Shown in pieces: positions 1 through 7,556 of a stretch of DNA of 64,000 nucleotides. Position 1 is the stretch's first letter. Each line of letters opens with the position of its first letter. A model generated the notes under the pieces. That model was given only the letters and a program-made list of their open reading frames with translations. It did not search any database and was not told where the DNA came from. This DNA comes from Paenibacillus sp. LS1 (GTDB lineage: Bacteria > Bacillota > Bacilli > Paenibacillales > Paenibacillaceae). The translations under genes were made by a program, and so were the position numbers. Location of the stretch: the NCBI RefSeq assembly GCF_026013365.1, contig NZ_JAPDOE010000008.1:167555-231554 (forward strand), read 5' to 3'.

Positions 1-688
1 CGGCTGCCGCGCGCATGGCTGCCGCGGGCTGGCGCAGCATCCGACCGTGGCCTACAGCCAGCACGGACGGTTCCAGCTCCGCCAGGCGCTTCGCGCTGGC
101 CAGAGCCGTTTCGCGGTTCCACGTCGCCAGCGCGGGGAACGGGAAGAGCGGGCGCACGCGGCCGGATACAGCGAGGCCGCCTTGCAGCTGATACGCGTCG
201 CCGGCGATGAGCACGCGGCTGCGCGTATCCATGAAGGCCATATGCCCCGGCGTATGGCCTGGTGAGGCAATGGCGACCAGTGAACCAATCTGGTCACCGT
301 CATCCAGCAAGTGGTCCGGCTGGGTGCGCACCGCTTGGGGTTTGGGCACACCGCCGCGTACCGGGGTCTGTGGTTCACCTGAAAGCAGGGAGGTGTCTCC
401 CGCCAATAACCGGGCATCCCGTCTGGAGATGAAGAACTCCGCTTCAGGTAGCGCTTCTTTGAGACCATCCAGTGCACCAATATGGTCGCTATGCGCGTGA
501 GTCAGAATAATTTTGGTAATGGGTTTGCCAAGGGACTGGGCAGATGCCAGAATCCCCTTCAGACTGAACGGCATTCCGGCATCAATCAGGGTTAATCCAT
601 CCTTCTCTTCAACAAGATATACGTTCACAGGGAAGAGCTTCGGAAGGAATGTAACTTGGACGACATCAAACTCTCGGGTAATGCGCAT
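1..688 (-). CDS. MBL-fold metallo-hydrolase (partial, runs off window)
   Basis: Zinc-dependent metallo-beta-lactamase-fold hydrolase, probably cytoplasmic since no signal peptide is seen. Reading the minus strand from an ATG at 688 gives MRITREFDVVQVTFLPKLF and then the full metal-binding set: THAHSDH near residue 64, GHTPGH near 144, a GD pair about 20 residues later, and a late GHG histidine. At least 229 codons are present and no stop occurs before the window edge, so the C-terminus is missing. A good ribosome binding site (AAGGAGG) precedes the ATG. Its promoter carries two palindromes that look like a repressor operator. The substrate is not predictable; MBL-fold enzymes include lactonases, thioesterases and glyoxalases. 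Family call firm, function open. Confidence 0.85.
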   Translation of the reverse strand, partial: MRITREFDVVQVTFLPKLFPVNVYLVEEKDGLTLIDAGMPFSLKGILASAQSLGKPITKIILTHAHSDHIGALDGLKEALPEAEFFISRRDARLLAGDTSLLSGEPQTPVRGGVPKPQAVRTQPDHLLDDGDQIGSLVAIASPGHTPGHMAFMDTRSRVLIAGDAYQLQGGLAVSGRVRPLFPFPALATWNRETALASAKRLAELEPSVLAVGHGRMLRQPAAAMRAAA

Positions 689-706
689 CGATAAATCCTC
701 CTTAAA

Positions 707-750
707 ACTAATGATATTAGTATAATAACTAATGGCATTAGTTTTAGCAA
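707..750 (-). promoter_or_regulatory. Promoter with two palindromic operators for the MBL-fold gene
   Basis: On the minus strand a -35 TTGCTA (745-750) and a -10 TATTAT (722-727) are separated by exactly 17 bp. The spacer holds a perfect 15-bp palindrome, ACTAATGGCATTAGT (728-742). A second one, ACTAATGATATTAGT (707-721), follows the -10 and covers the probable start site. The centres are 21 bp apart, two helical turns, as expected for a dimeric repressor such as a TetR or MarR type. The repressor gene is not in this window and may lie beyond the left edge. Confidence 0.7.
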
Positions 751-1022
751 TACCTATGGTTCATTTTGTTTCAATAAAAAAAATTTTAAATAATGATGCA
801 CTTTACAAAAAAAGCGTTTTCAAAATGGGGATTACCGATTATAATAATCACGTAAGCCCTTTCATATGTCTATCTTATTGGAGCCCTTCGCTTAGCGAAA
901 GGCTCACTTTTTTGTTCTTTTTGGGTTAAAATGCAGATGGAATGTGAATCCTGGCTTAATTGTATACAGAGCTGTAAGTATTGGTATAACAGGAAAAATC
1001 ACGTTTGGTCTCCAGCTTGGGT
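751..1022. other. Intergenic stretch with an orphan hairpin
   Basis: AT-rich spacer between two divergent genes. It holds a cre-like half-match (809-823, one mismatch to the usual consensus) and one intrinsic-terminator-like hairpin on the plus strand, listed separately. No credible protein gene was found; the short open frames lack ribosome binding sites. Confidence 0.5.
881..913 (+). terminator. Orphan intrinsic terminator
   Basis: GAGCCCTTCGC, loop TTA, GCGAAAGGCTC (881-905) forms an 11-bp stem with one C/A mismatch and is followed by a T-rich run. No plus-strand gene lies upstream in the window, so it may end a small RNA or antisense transcript. Confidence 0.55.
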
Positions 1023-1027
1023 GAAAG

Positions 1028-1065
1028 TTGACAAACATAACTGTTATTCATATAATGACAGTTAT
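1028..1065 (+). promoter_or_regulatory. Consensus promoter with inverted-repeat operator for the Rrf2 gene
   Basis: TTGACA (1028-1033), a 17-bp spacer and TATAAT (1051-1056) form a perfect sigma-A promoter. An 8-bp perfect inverted repeat, ATAACTGT (1037-1044) and ACAGTTAT (1058-1065), brackets the -10. This position suits autorepression by the Rrf2 protein encoded just downstream. Confidence 0.75.
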
Positions 1066-1118
1066 ACTTACCTTGGGTTGAAGTTCATCGGTGTTGTATA
1101 CCGGGAAGGGAGTAAGTT

Positions 1119-1583
1119 ATGAACAGCGAATTTACCATAGCGGTGCATTGTCTTGTTTTTTTATCGATGAGAGATGAGTGTATGGCCAATAGTGAGGATT
1201 TGTCCCAAAGTGTGGGTACGCACCCGGCCAGAGTCCGTAAGGTACTTAGTGTTCTGCGCAAGCATGGTTACCTGACAACCAAGGAAGGTGCTCATGGTGG
1301 GTACTTGCTTAGCCGTCCAAGTGAAGAGATCAAGCTTGGAGAATTGTACAGACTGGTAGCTGGTGGTTCGCTCGGTCCGAACTGGTGCTCAGGGGAGTCT
1401 GGTTCATCGTGCGTGGTATCTTCCAATATGCAGGATGTGATGGGGAACATTTATAACGGAGGCGAAGAGGCGCTCAGCGCTTATTTTGACCGTATATCTA
1501 TCCAGGATGTGAAGCAGCGTATAGGTCATGGGGAAGAATGCACTTTGTCGTTGAATGGATTGCATACGAATGAGAAGTCCTGA
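1119..1583 (+). CDS. Rrf2 family transcriptional regulator (YwnA-like)
   Basis: 154-residue DNA-binding regulator of the Rrf2 family. The N-terminal winged helix-turn-helix spans about residues 1-80, with the family signature of a recognition helix (HPARVRKVLSVLRKHGYL) followed by a glycine-rich wing (EGAHGGYLLSR). A central segment carries two cysteines (WCSGESGSSC), but not the three-Cys iron-sulfur cluster spacing of IscR or NsrR, so thiol redox sensing is a possible mode. The start follows a purine-rich GGGAAGGGAG site. The perfect promoter in front contains an inverted repeat suited to autoregulation. The next gene downstream encodes a nitroreductase, a common target of redox or electrophile regulators; that link is inferred from position only. 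Confidence 0.88.
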   Translation: MNSEFTIAVHCLVFLSMRDECMANSEDLSQSVGTHPARVRKVLSVLRKHGYLTTKEGAHGGYLLSRPSEEIKLGELYRLVAGGSLGPNWCSGESGSSCVVSSNMQDVMGNIYNGGEEALSAYFDRISIQDVKQRIGHGEECTLSLNGLHTNEKS

Positions 1584-1845
1584 CGATTCCACAACCAATG
1601 GTCCTTCATGATATGGCCTTGGTTTAGTCAGGCAGGGTGGGCAGGTTATGGCATGGGCGTATGCTCCGGTGAAAGATCAATTGATGGTTCCAGGCGATTC
1701 CGGGCATAACGTGAACACAGATGGGGAGAGATCGTCTGCGCTGATGTTATTTTCGGAAGGTAAGTACTTGGTGGAGTTAACTTCAAGATTGCCTTGCGAA
1801 CGTAAAAGAAGAACAAACAAAAAAAGAGTTTGGGGAGTGGAACAC

Positions 1846-2472
1846 ATGTCAGGCATTGAAAAAAATGAAACACTTCGCGTCATTAGCGAACGCCATGCTG
1901 TCAAAAAGTACGAAAAAGGTTTTGTATTGCCTGAAGCTGATCTGAATGCGATCTTGACAGCGGCTTCTGAAGCACCATCTTCATGGAACCTGCAACACTG
2001 GAGATTCCTCGTGATTGAATCCGAAGCAGACAAAGCGAAATTGTTGCCAGTTGCTTACGGCCAAAGTCAAATCACAGATAGTTCAGTTACGATTGCTGTT
2101 CTTGGTGATCTGGAAGCGAACCGTAACACGGTAATCTACGATCAAGCTGTTGAAGCAGGTGCATTGACTGCTGAGATTCGTGACGCATTGGTTGGACAGA
2201 TCAACGGTGCTTACCAAAGCGCGCAAACAGCTCGCGATGAAGCGATCCGTAACGCATCCTTTGCTTCCCAGAACATTATGCTTGCTGCACGTTCCCTGGG
2301 TTACGACACTTGCCCAATCGGTGGATACAATCCACAACAACTGATCGAAACATTCAACATTCCTGCACGTTTCGTGCCAACGTTGTTGATCACTGTAGGT
2401 AAAGCTGCACAGCCAGCCCACCCGTCAGGACGTTTCTCATTGTCCGAGGTTGTTGTTAAGGGTTCTTTCTAA
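1846..2472 (+). CDS. Nitroreductase family protein (YodC-like)
   Basis: 208-residue FMN-dependent NAD(P)H nitroreductase, probably a cytoplasmic homodimer reducing nitroaromatics or quinones. Conserved stretches shared with Bacillus subtilis YodC, as I remember it, include APSSWNLQHWRF (FMN pocket), LLPVAYGQSQI, GQINGAYQSAQTARDEA and GYDTCPIGGYNPQQL. Length matches the family at about 200 residues. The frame is open upstream to 1648, but the ATG at 1846 is preferred because it follows GGGGAGTGG and aligns with the family N-terminus. It lies 262 bp after the Rrf2 regulator gene, in the same orientation, and is ended by a strong hairpin at 2516-2555. Confidence 0.9.
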   Translation: MSGIEKNETLRVISERHAVKKYEKGFVLPEADLNAILTAASEAPSSWNLQHWRFLVIESEADKAKLLPVAYGQSQITDSSVTIAVLGDLEANRNTVIYDQAVEAGALTAEIRDALVGQINGAYQSAQTARDEAIRNASFASQNIMLAARSLGYDTCPIGGYNPQQLIETFNIPARFVPTLLITVGKAAQPAHPSGRFSLSEVVVKGSF

Positions 2473-2515
2473 GTTAAAAGTACATCTGATGATTGCATCA
2501 GTGATATAGGTATAC

Positions 2516-2555
2516 AAACAGCCGCACTTTCCTGTTGAGGGAAGGTGCGGCTGTT
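2516..2555. terminator. Strong bidirectional terminator
   Basis: AAACAGCCGCAC...GTGCGGCTGTTT with an extended inner stem (CTTTCC/GGGAAG, one wobble). It lies between the plus-strand nitroreductase and the minus-strand SLH gene that converges on it, so it may serve both. Confidence 0.75.
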
Positions 2556-2627
2556 TGGCATATTGGAGTTTGTGCGGAAAAGGCCATTCATTGGGACTCC
2601 AATAGATCGGATTCCACCATGGAATGA

Positions 2628-3311
2628 TTACTTCTCAGGTGTTTCAGGGATTTGCGGAGCATGGAATGATTCCAGATACTCGATTGCGTTATACATCATA
2701 ACAGCTGCTTCGGCACGGGTAATCGTTTGTTTGGGATGGAAGTTGCCATCGGCATCCAGTGCATTAATTTTGAGAACGAGTGAACGTTGAATAGCACCTT
2801 GATACTCAGGGGTAAGTTCCTGTTCGTCGGCAATGTCCACAGGTTTGATTTTAATCATCGGCAGATCGCCTTTGGCCTCGATGCCTTGCATCAGGAACAA
2901 CGTGTATTGTTCACGAGTGAGCGCTTTGGATGGATCGATATCCTGTGACATTTGAATTCCATTAAATTGGGCGCGGATAAATGCATCACTGTACCATACG
3001 CCATCTTTTACATTAGAGAAGTAGTCACTTGGCAACGGCTGTTTGATAAAACGAATCGTGTCCAGATTCAGATTCAGTCCATCTGCAATCAGTTGAATGC
3101 CCTGAGAGGTATTTAACTCCAGTTCAGGCTTGAACAAGCTGCCGCTCACGCCTTTGATGAATCCATCCTGATGGAGAGATTCAATTTTGTCTGCTCCTGC
3201 AATACCTTGAATATCCGTGAATTGGGCCTGCGCAGCGTGGATTGGAACTGCACTTAGAGAAAGCGTGAGCAGAGCTCCCGCAGTTAATGTAGCAAGAATA
3301 TTTTTCTTCAT
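2628..3311 (-). CDS. Secreted SLH-domain protein
   Basis: 227-residue exported protein. Residues 1-28 form a Sec signal peptide (MKKNILATLTAGALLTLSLS, cleavage near HAAQA). The mature part is three S-layer homology-like repeats and little else: about 30-75 (FTDIQGIAGADKIESLHQDG), 90-150 (a divergent one containing LTREQYTLFLMQGI) and 165-215 (FHPKQTITRAEAAVMMYNAI). SLH modules bind pyruvylated secondary cell-wall polymer, so the protein probably sits in the wall. No catalytic domain is visible. The ATG at 3311 follows GTGAGGCG. It may be an S-layer accessory protein. Confidence 0.82.
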   Translation of the reverse strand: MKKNILATLTAGALLTLSLSAVPIHAAQAQFTDIQGIAGADKIESLHQDGFIKGVSGSLFKPELELNTSQGIQLIADGLNLNLDTIRFIKQPLPSDYFSNVKDGVWYSDAFIRAQFNGIQMSQDIDPSKALTREQYTLFLMQGIEAKGDLPMIKIKPVDIADEQELTPEYQGAIQRSLVLKINALDADGNFHPKQTITRAEAAVMMYNAIEYLESFHAPQIPETPEK

Positions 3312-3469
3312 TTCGAATTCGCCTCACTTTTCCAGGAATGATCCCTTTATATAAAAGTTATTTGCCCCTATAGACGACCCTTCTGTTCAAAAGGTTGCTG
3401 TAATTTCCCAATAGAATGGACGACAACAATTTTGAAAGAGGTAAGTGAAGCACTGTGAAGGCACTGCCT

Positions 3470-4330
3470 CTAACCTTTGGATTTATTTCGATAATCCGTG
3501 GGGGAACGGCCCATCATTTTGCTAAACAGACGGGAGAAGTAGTACGGGTCCTTGAATCCAAGCTCGGAACTGATCTGCTTGACGGTCCAATCGGTAAAAT
3601 CCAGATAGCGGCAGGAATGCTGGATCTTAAGCCGCAGGAAATAATCGATGGGTGAATGCCCGGTAGCTTGTTTGAACAACTGAGAGTAATGGGGGACAGA
3701 CAGCCGGGCGTGTGCTGCCAGTTCCTTAAGGGTGATTCCGTTCTCCAGGTGCTCCAGCATATATTGAACAGATTGTTCAGCCGCACGTTTACTGCTCACG
3801 ACCCCACCATCTGTCCCTGTCGTCTCCGGTCCATAAGCGAGCATACCAAGCATATAACTGATAATCTGGGAGGCATATGTCATCGTCTGCATGGAGTAAC
3901 CCGTCTCTAACGCGCCGTAACATTCATGAAAAAGCTCTAGCCATTTTTGAGCCTTGGCCGGTGGCATGGTAGTAATATGATGGGCTAACAAGGGTTCTAT
4001 GTAGGATAAAGCGTGTTGCCCGCGCAGATGAATCCAGAAGATGCTCCATGGTTCTGCTGCGTTGGCTCCGTACACATGAGGAACATGTGCAGGCAATATG
4101 ACGAGATTTCCCGGGCGGACATCATATGTCTTGCCGCCATCCATCGTATACCAGCCTGTGCCTTGGGCACAGTACATCAGAATGTGTGATTCACAACCAT
4201 CGGGACGGTCACGGTAATGATGTTCTGCTTCGTGAAAGTAACCGATATCGGTAACGTATAACCCGGACGTGACTGGAGAAGCTGCAGTTTCTTGCAGCAG
4301 CGGGTCCGGAAGTACAATGAGTTTTTGCAT
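3470..4330 (-). CDS. AraC family transcriptional regulator
   Basis: About 286 residues. The N-terminal half is a cupin-type ligand-binding domain (segments MDGGKTYDVRPGNLVILPAH and PWSIFWIHLRG are typical). The C-terminal 100 residues form the double helix-turn-helix of AraC proteins (ITLKELAAHARLSVPHYSQL, then DPYYFSRLFSKMMGRSPTDY). The frame is open to a TTG at 4417 and has another ATG at 4381. The internal ATG at 4330 is preferred because the likely promoter (TTGACT 4412-4417, CATAAT 4389-4394) starts transcription close to 4381 and because the family N-terminus aligns there. No strong ribosome binding site is seen for any start. It is divergent from the lactonase gene; a role in sugar catabolism is inference. 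Confidence 0.85.
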   Translation of the reverse strand: MQKLIVLPDPLLQETAASPVTSGLYVTDIGYFHEAEHHYRDRPDGCESHILMYCAQGTGWYTMDGGKTYDVRPGNLVILPAHVPHVYGANAAEPWSIFWIHLRGQHALSYIEPLLAHHITTMPPAKAQKWLELFHECYGALETGYSMQTMTYASQIISYMLGMLAYGPETTGTDGGVVSSKRAAEQSVQYMLEHLENGITLKELAAHARLSVPHYSQLFKQATGHSPIDYFLRLKIQHSCRYLDFTDWTVKQISSELGFKDPYYFSRLFSKMMGRSPTDYRNKSKG

Positions 4331-4388
4331 ACGAAATCCGTCAGATTTACGCTGTAGGGGTGGTCTGTTGTTAGGTCTCATACTTTGT

Positions 4389-4417
4389 ATTATGGTGAGA
4401 GGGGATAAGCGAGTCAA
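4389..4417 (-). promoter_or_regulatory. Promoter of the AraC-type regulator gene
   Basis: On the minus strand TTGACT (4412-4417), a 17-bp spacer and CATAAT (4389-4394). It overlaps the 5' end of the longest reading frame, which argues for a start codon inside that frame. Confidence 0.55.
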
Positions 4418-4425
4418 TGACAGAT

Positions 4426-4440
4426 ATGAGAGCGCTCACT
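4426..4440 (+). promoter_or_regulatory. cre-like site
   Basis: ATGAGAGCGCTCACT matches the catabolite-responsive element consensus with one mismatch. It lies between the divergent AraC and lactonase genes, just upstream of the AraC promoter. CcpA binding is inferred. Confidence 0.45.
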
Positions 4441-4564
4441 GGGGTTATACTCGATTTAGAAAGCCACGTTACAGGAAGTGAAGCAGTTGCTCGTGAATTG
4501 GGTAAGTACATACCAGTGGGAAGAATCAGACCAATGAATATATAGGATAAGGGAGAGATTAGAT

Positions 4565-5620
4565 ATGGAAACAGTCACAAACCAGGAAACGCTTTTCTAT
4601 ACAGGCACGTATGCTTCAGCAGATGAACCAGGAATATTCCTATGTGCGTTGAATGCGGATACAGGAGAGATGCGAATCGTCAATCAGATGGAGGGCGTGA
4701 GCAACCCTTCATATCTGGCGCTATGTCCGGATGGGAATTGTCTGTATGTGGCGAGTGAGACGGAAGAGGGAGAAGTGCTGGTCTATCGCAGAGATGCGGC
4801 AACGAGTGAGCTGCACCTGATGGATCGAAAGCAGACCAGAGGGGCTTCTCCATGTTATGTGTCTGTCTCCAAGGATGGTCAGTGGGTGTTCTCATCCAAC
4901 TATAGCAGTGGCAGTGTCAATGTATTCCCGGTAGGCGATCAGGGGACGCTCGGTGAGATGAGTGCATGGGTGGAGCACACGGGAAGTGGAATCAACGAAG
5001 AACGCCAGGAAGGGCCGCATGCGCACTCCATCCAGCCAGATCCGTCTGGACAGTATGCTGTCGTATGTGACCTCGGTCTGGATCAGATCATTGTGTATCG
5101 GTTGGAAGAGGGACGTCTGGTTACCCATCGTGAGACGGATCAGCGACCAGGCGCAGGGCCAAGGCATCTTGTGTTCCATCCCAACTCGAAGTGGGCTTAT
5201 GTAATCAATGAATTGGACAACACGGTTACGGCATTCCTGTACGATGAGCGTAGAGGGGAATTCACTGCGGTGCAGCACATTTCTACACTTCCAGAGGGGC
5301 ATAAAGGAGAGGGTACGGCTGCGGACATCCGTGTATCTCCATGTGGTCGTTTCCTGTATGCATCCAATCGGGGAGATGACAGCATCGTGCTCTATCATAT
5401 TGATCAGGAGAGCGGTGAGTTGGAAGCGGTAGAATGGACGTCCACCATTGGGCAGACACCGCGTAACTTCAATATTTTGCCGGGCGGGATTCTATTGGTG
5501 GCGAATCAGGACAGCAATAACCTCGTAAGTTTCCAGATCAGTGAAGAAGACGGACGTCTGACGCATAACGGGTTCAAGCTGGAACTGCCTCGTCCGGTAT
5601 GTATTGCGCCTGTGGTATAA
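4565..5620 (+). CDS. pgl: Lactonase family protein (6-phosphogluconolactonase type)
   Basis: 351-residue seven-bladed beta-propeller lactonase (PF10282), expected to hydrolyse 6-phosphogluconolactone to 6-phosphogluconate in the oxidative pentose phosphate pathway, as YkgB/Pgl does in Bacillus subtilis. Typical features are the N-terminal FYTGTYASADEPGIF, repeated blade motifs (NPSYLALCPDGNCLYVASE, ASPCYVSVSKDGQWVFSSNY, GPRHLVFHPNSKWAYVINEL, ADIRVSPCGRFLYASNRGDD) and the conserved EGPHAHSI and GQTPRNF segments. Length equals the family norm and no signal peptide is present. The ATG follows AAGGGAGAG. A good terminator follows at 5673-5717, so it appears monocistronic. Confidence 0.9.
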   Translation: METVTNQETLFYTGTYASADEPGIFLCALNADTGEMRIVNQMEGVSNPSYLALCPDGNCLYVASETEEGEVLVYRRDAATSELHLMDRKQTRGASPCYVSVSKDGQWVFSSNYSSGSVNVFPVGDQGTLGEMSAWVEHTGSGINEERQEGPHAHSIQPDPSGQYAVVCDLGLDQIIVYRLEEGRLVTHRETDQRPGAGPRHLVFHPNSKWAYVINELDNTVTAFLYDERRGEFTAVQHISTLPEGHKGEGTAADIRVSPCGRFLYASNRGDDSIVLYHIDQESGELEAVEWTSTIGQTPRNFNILPGGILLVANQDSNNLVSFQISEEDGRLTHNGFKLELPRPVCIAPVV

Positions 5621-5672
5621 GTTGTAATACGGTGAAGTAAACATGGAATATTACATCTGAAAAGTGGTCTAT

Positions 5673-5717
5673 AAGCTGTGAAATCATGAGGAAACACATG
5701 GTTTTACAGCTTTTTTT
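5673..5717 (+). terminator. Terminator of the lactonase gene
   Basis: AAGCTGTGAAA...TTTTACAGCTT, with inner CATG/CATG pairing, followed by seven T residues. Confidence 0.8.
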
Positions 5718-5769
5718 AGTCTTTTTATACAATTAACTTGAAAATAGTGGCAATTATCACATTTTTTTA

Positions 5770-5798
5770 TTGACCATTGTTCGAACGTTCATTATGAT
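5770..5798 (+). promoter_or_regulatory. Promoter of the peptide receptor gene with overlapping palindromes
   Basis: TTGACC (5770-5775), a 17-bp spacer and TATGAT (5793-5798). The spacer contains two overlapping 8-bp palindromes, GTTCGAAC (5779-5786) and GAACGTTC (5783-5790), a plausible operator for the receptor itself or another dimeric regulator. Confidence 0.6.
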
Positions 5799-5856
5799 CA
5801 GAATATATGGTGATAAAACCTAAAATCTGGATGTTGCACGAAGGGTGGTGCTTTCC

Positions 5857-7251
5857 TTGGAACCTGCAAATTCAATTCGGGAGCAATTAACCCAGTTTAT
5901 TGATAAGAACAGCATGACGCTCTCCCGATTCTCGGAAGTATCTGGCATGAATACAGGAACAATTAGTCGTATTTTACATGGGAATCGTCCCATATCCGTG
6001 AGTCAATTGATTGCGATCTCATCAGGAATGGGCGTGGCAGCAGATCATTTTTTTGCCGACTATGTGGAAGAGTGTTTCGCTTATTCCGTATCCATGCGGC
6101 GGATCAGACCGTTTATTCTCCGAAGTGCGGAGCTGAATAGGCTGGACTGCATTGAGCAGATTCTTCATCGGCTATTGGACGACCTGGATTATGCGACAGA
6201 ACTATTTGAGATGGCAGAACAGTTATTTGAACGAAATCAGCGGTCTGCGGCGGCATTGTTATATAAGAGTGTGAGTGAAGTCGAGAAATATCAGCATTCC
6301 GAACGACTTGCGATGTGTCACTATCGGTTGTTTTTAATTGCACAAGGAGAAAACTTGGAGGAAAATCTAAGGACGGCTATCTTGTTCGAGCCCTATGTTG
6401 ACCGGTTGGATGAAGGATACCAATTGGATGCGTTGAAACATTTGATTCATGTGTTTATGGCAGTTCATAAATGGATCAAGGTTAGTGAGCTTTCTCACAA
6501 AATGCTGCTCTTAGCCCAGATACAGTATGAGGCAAGTAACAACCGTAAACGTAAGAATCAGGAGATGAAACGGACAGAGCGACCACTGTACTTTTATATA
6601 TTGTACTCCTGGTTGATCCAATCCACAGTATATGAGGAGCACAGGGACTATGTCCGAGCACTCGACTTTGTGAAGTTATATGCTGACGGACAAAGATGGG
6701 TGAAAGAGGACGATGAAGAATCCCGTCGTATATTGAAGCAGTTTGAAGAGTGGGCTGTGGCTAATACGTATCTCTATCGTTTAATGTCTGGCGAAGTTGA
6801 AGTCATTCCCGATTATGCAGACTATATTGAGGGACGTAAAGACGAAATCTTCATGGCCCTTCGATATATAGTACAAGCTGCAAATAAATTTGGCGTAAAC
6901 ATTGATCACATTTTAGATCGTTTCTCTGACTATATCCCCTTACGCACATACAAGACTGAATTTGGGGAGTACAATCATTCAATTATGGGTGAGACTTACG
7001 CACAGTTTTTAAGTGATTTAGGAGTATATAGTCTTACAAAACATCGTCATGATGCAATTAATCTAATTTTGGAAGGTTTGCATTTTTCAGTTAAAATAAA
7101 TAGTGATAGGAATATTATTACGTGCATGACCCTGTTTGAGCAATACAGGGATCGGGCCGATTCAGTTGCAAAACAAAAATTCAAATTATTATCAAGCGAG
7201 GTGCAGCGGATCAATGCAGAAAAAAGTGTCGCTTTTGTTGATTCTGTGTAG
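5857..7251 (+). CDS. RRNPP-family peptide receptor / transcription factor (AimR/AloR-like)
   Basis: About 464 residues. An N-terminal helix-turn-helix (residues about 8-60: LTQFIDKNSMTLSRFSEVSG, then TGTISRILHGNRPISVSQL) is followed by an all-helical, TPR-like C-terminal region of about 400 residues. This is the architecture of RRNPP cytoplasmic receptors that bind re-imported signal peptides, especially AimR of SPbeta phages and the AloR receptors described in Paenibacillus polymyxa. The frame opens with GTG at 5845, but the TTG at 5857 has the better spaced GAAGGGTGG site. The gene end overlaps a 33-codon pro-peptide gene in another frame, the usual genetic partner. No phage genes are nearby, so a host AloR-type role is favoured. 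Target genes are unknown. Confidence 0.85.
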   Translation: MEPANSIREQLTQFIDKNSMTLSRFSEVSGMNTGTISRILHGNRPISVSQLIAISSGMGVAADHFFADYVEECFAYSVSMRRIRPFILRSAELNRLDCIEQILHRLLDDLDYATELFEMAEQLFERNQRSAAALLYKSVSEVEKYQHSERLAMCHYRLFLIAQGENLEENLRTAILFEPYVDRLDEGYQLDALKHLIHVFMAVHKWIKVSELSHKMLLLAQIQYEASNNRKRKNQEMKRTERPLYFYILYSWLIQSTVYEEHRDYVRALDFVKLYADGQRWVKEDDEESRRILKQFEEWAVANTYLYRLMSGEVEVIPDYADYIEGRKDEIFMALRYIVQAANKFGVNIDHILDRFSDYIPLRTYKTEFGEYNHSIMGETYAQFLSDLGVYSLTKHRHDAINLILEGLHFSVKINSDRNIITCMTLFEQYRDRADSVAKQKFKLLSSEVQRINAEKSVAFVDSV

Positions 7252-7315
7252 TGTTTTAATCGTGATGAACCCTATAATCTATACTTTGATGGGACATGGA
7301 GCGGGTGGCGGCTGA
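7214..7315 (+). CDS. Signal pro-peptide of the receptor pair (AloP-like)
   Basis: 33-residue peptide in the +2 frame relative to the receptor gene, overlapping its last 38 bases and running on beyond its stop. It begins MQKKVSLLLILCSVLIV (two Lys then a hydrophobic export core) and ends NPIIYTLMGHGAGGG. The hydrophobic leader plus a short polar Gly-rich tail is what Phr, PapR, AimP and AloP precursors look like. The last 5-7 residues (around GHGAGGG) are the likely mature signal. The Gly/His-rich tail resembles a Paenibacillus Alo peptide that I recall (SHGRGG), though that comparison is from memory. No strong ribosome binding site is seen, suggesting coupling to receptor translation. Processing site and activity are inferred. 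Confidence 0.8.
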   Translation: MQKKVSLLLILCSVLIVMNPIIYTLMGHGAGGG

Positions 7316-7354
7316 TTGTAGTAGTAAATGAAAATCGTGTATTCAAGGGGTTTA

Positions 7355-7393
7355 AACAGCATTCTCAAATTAATTGAGAGTGCTGTTTTTTTA
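7355..7393 (+). terminator. Terminator of the receptor/pro-peptide unit
   Basis: AACAGCATTCTCAA, loop ATTAA, TTGAGAGTGCTGTT: a 14-bp stem with one wobble, followed by a T-run. It closes the two-gene signalling unit. Confidence 0.85.
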
Positions 7394-7482
7394 TATAGAA
7401 TATATAATCTACATCATATTTTTCTGTTAATTACTAAATTAGACCTATAGATGGAATTATATGTTTAATTTAAAATGAATAT

Positions 7483-7497
7483 ATTAAAGCGCTTACA
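7483..7497 (+). promoter_or_regulatory. cre-like site upstream of the pectin lyase gene
   Basis: ATTAAAGCGCTTACA matches the CcpA operator consensus with one mismatch and lies 60 bp before the start codon. Carbon catabolite repression of a plant-polysaccharide lyase would be expected. Confidence 0.65.
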
Positions 7498-7556
7498 TAT
7501 AAGATGGCGCTACAAGGGCATCGGGCTTACCAATACAATTGGGGAGGCAATTGTTT

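Noticed and set aside
52..480. 142-codon open frame on the minus strand
   Set aside because: Out of frame with the MBL-fold hydrolase whose metal motifs are unmistakable; low-complexity Arg/Ser/Pro composition marks it as a shadow.
5857..7315. Prophage arbitrium (AimR/AimP) system
   Set aside because: Architecture is similar, but no phage genes, integrase or attachment sites flank it; a host AloR-type system is the better reading.
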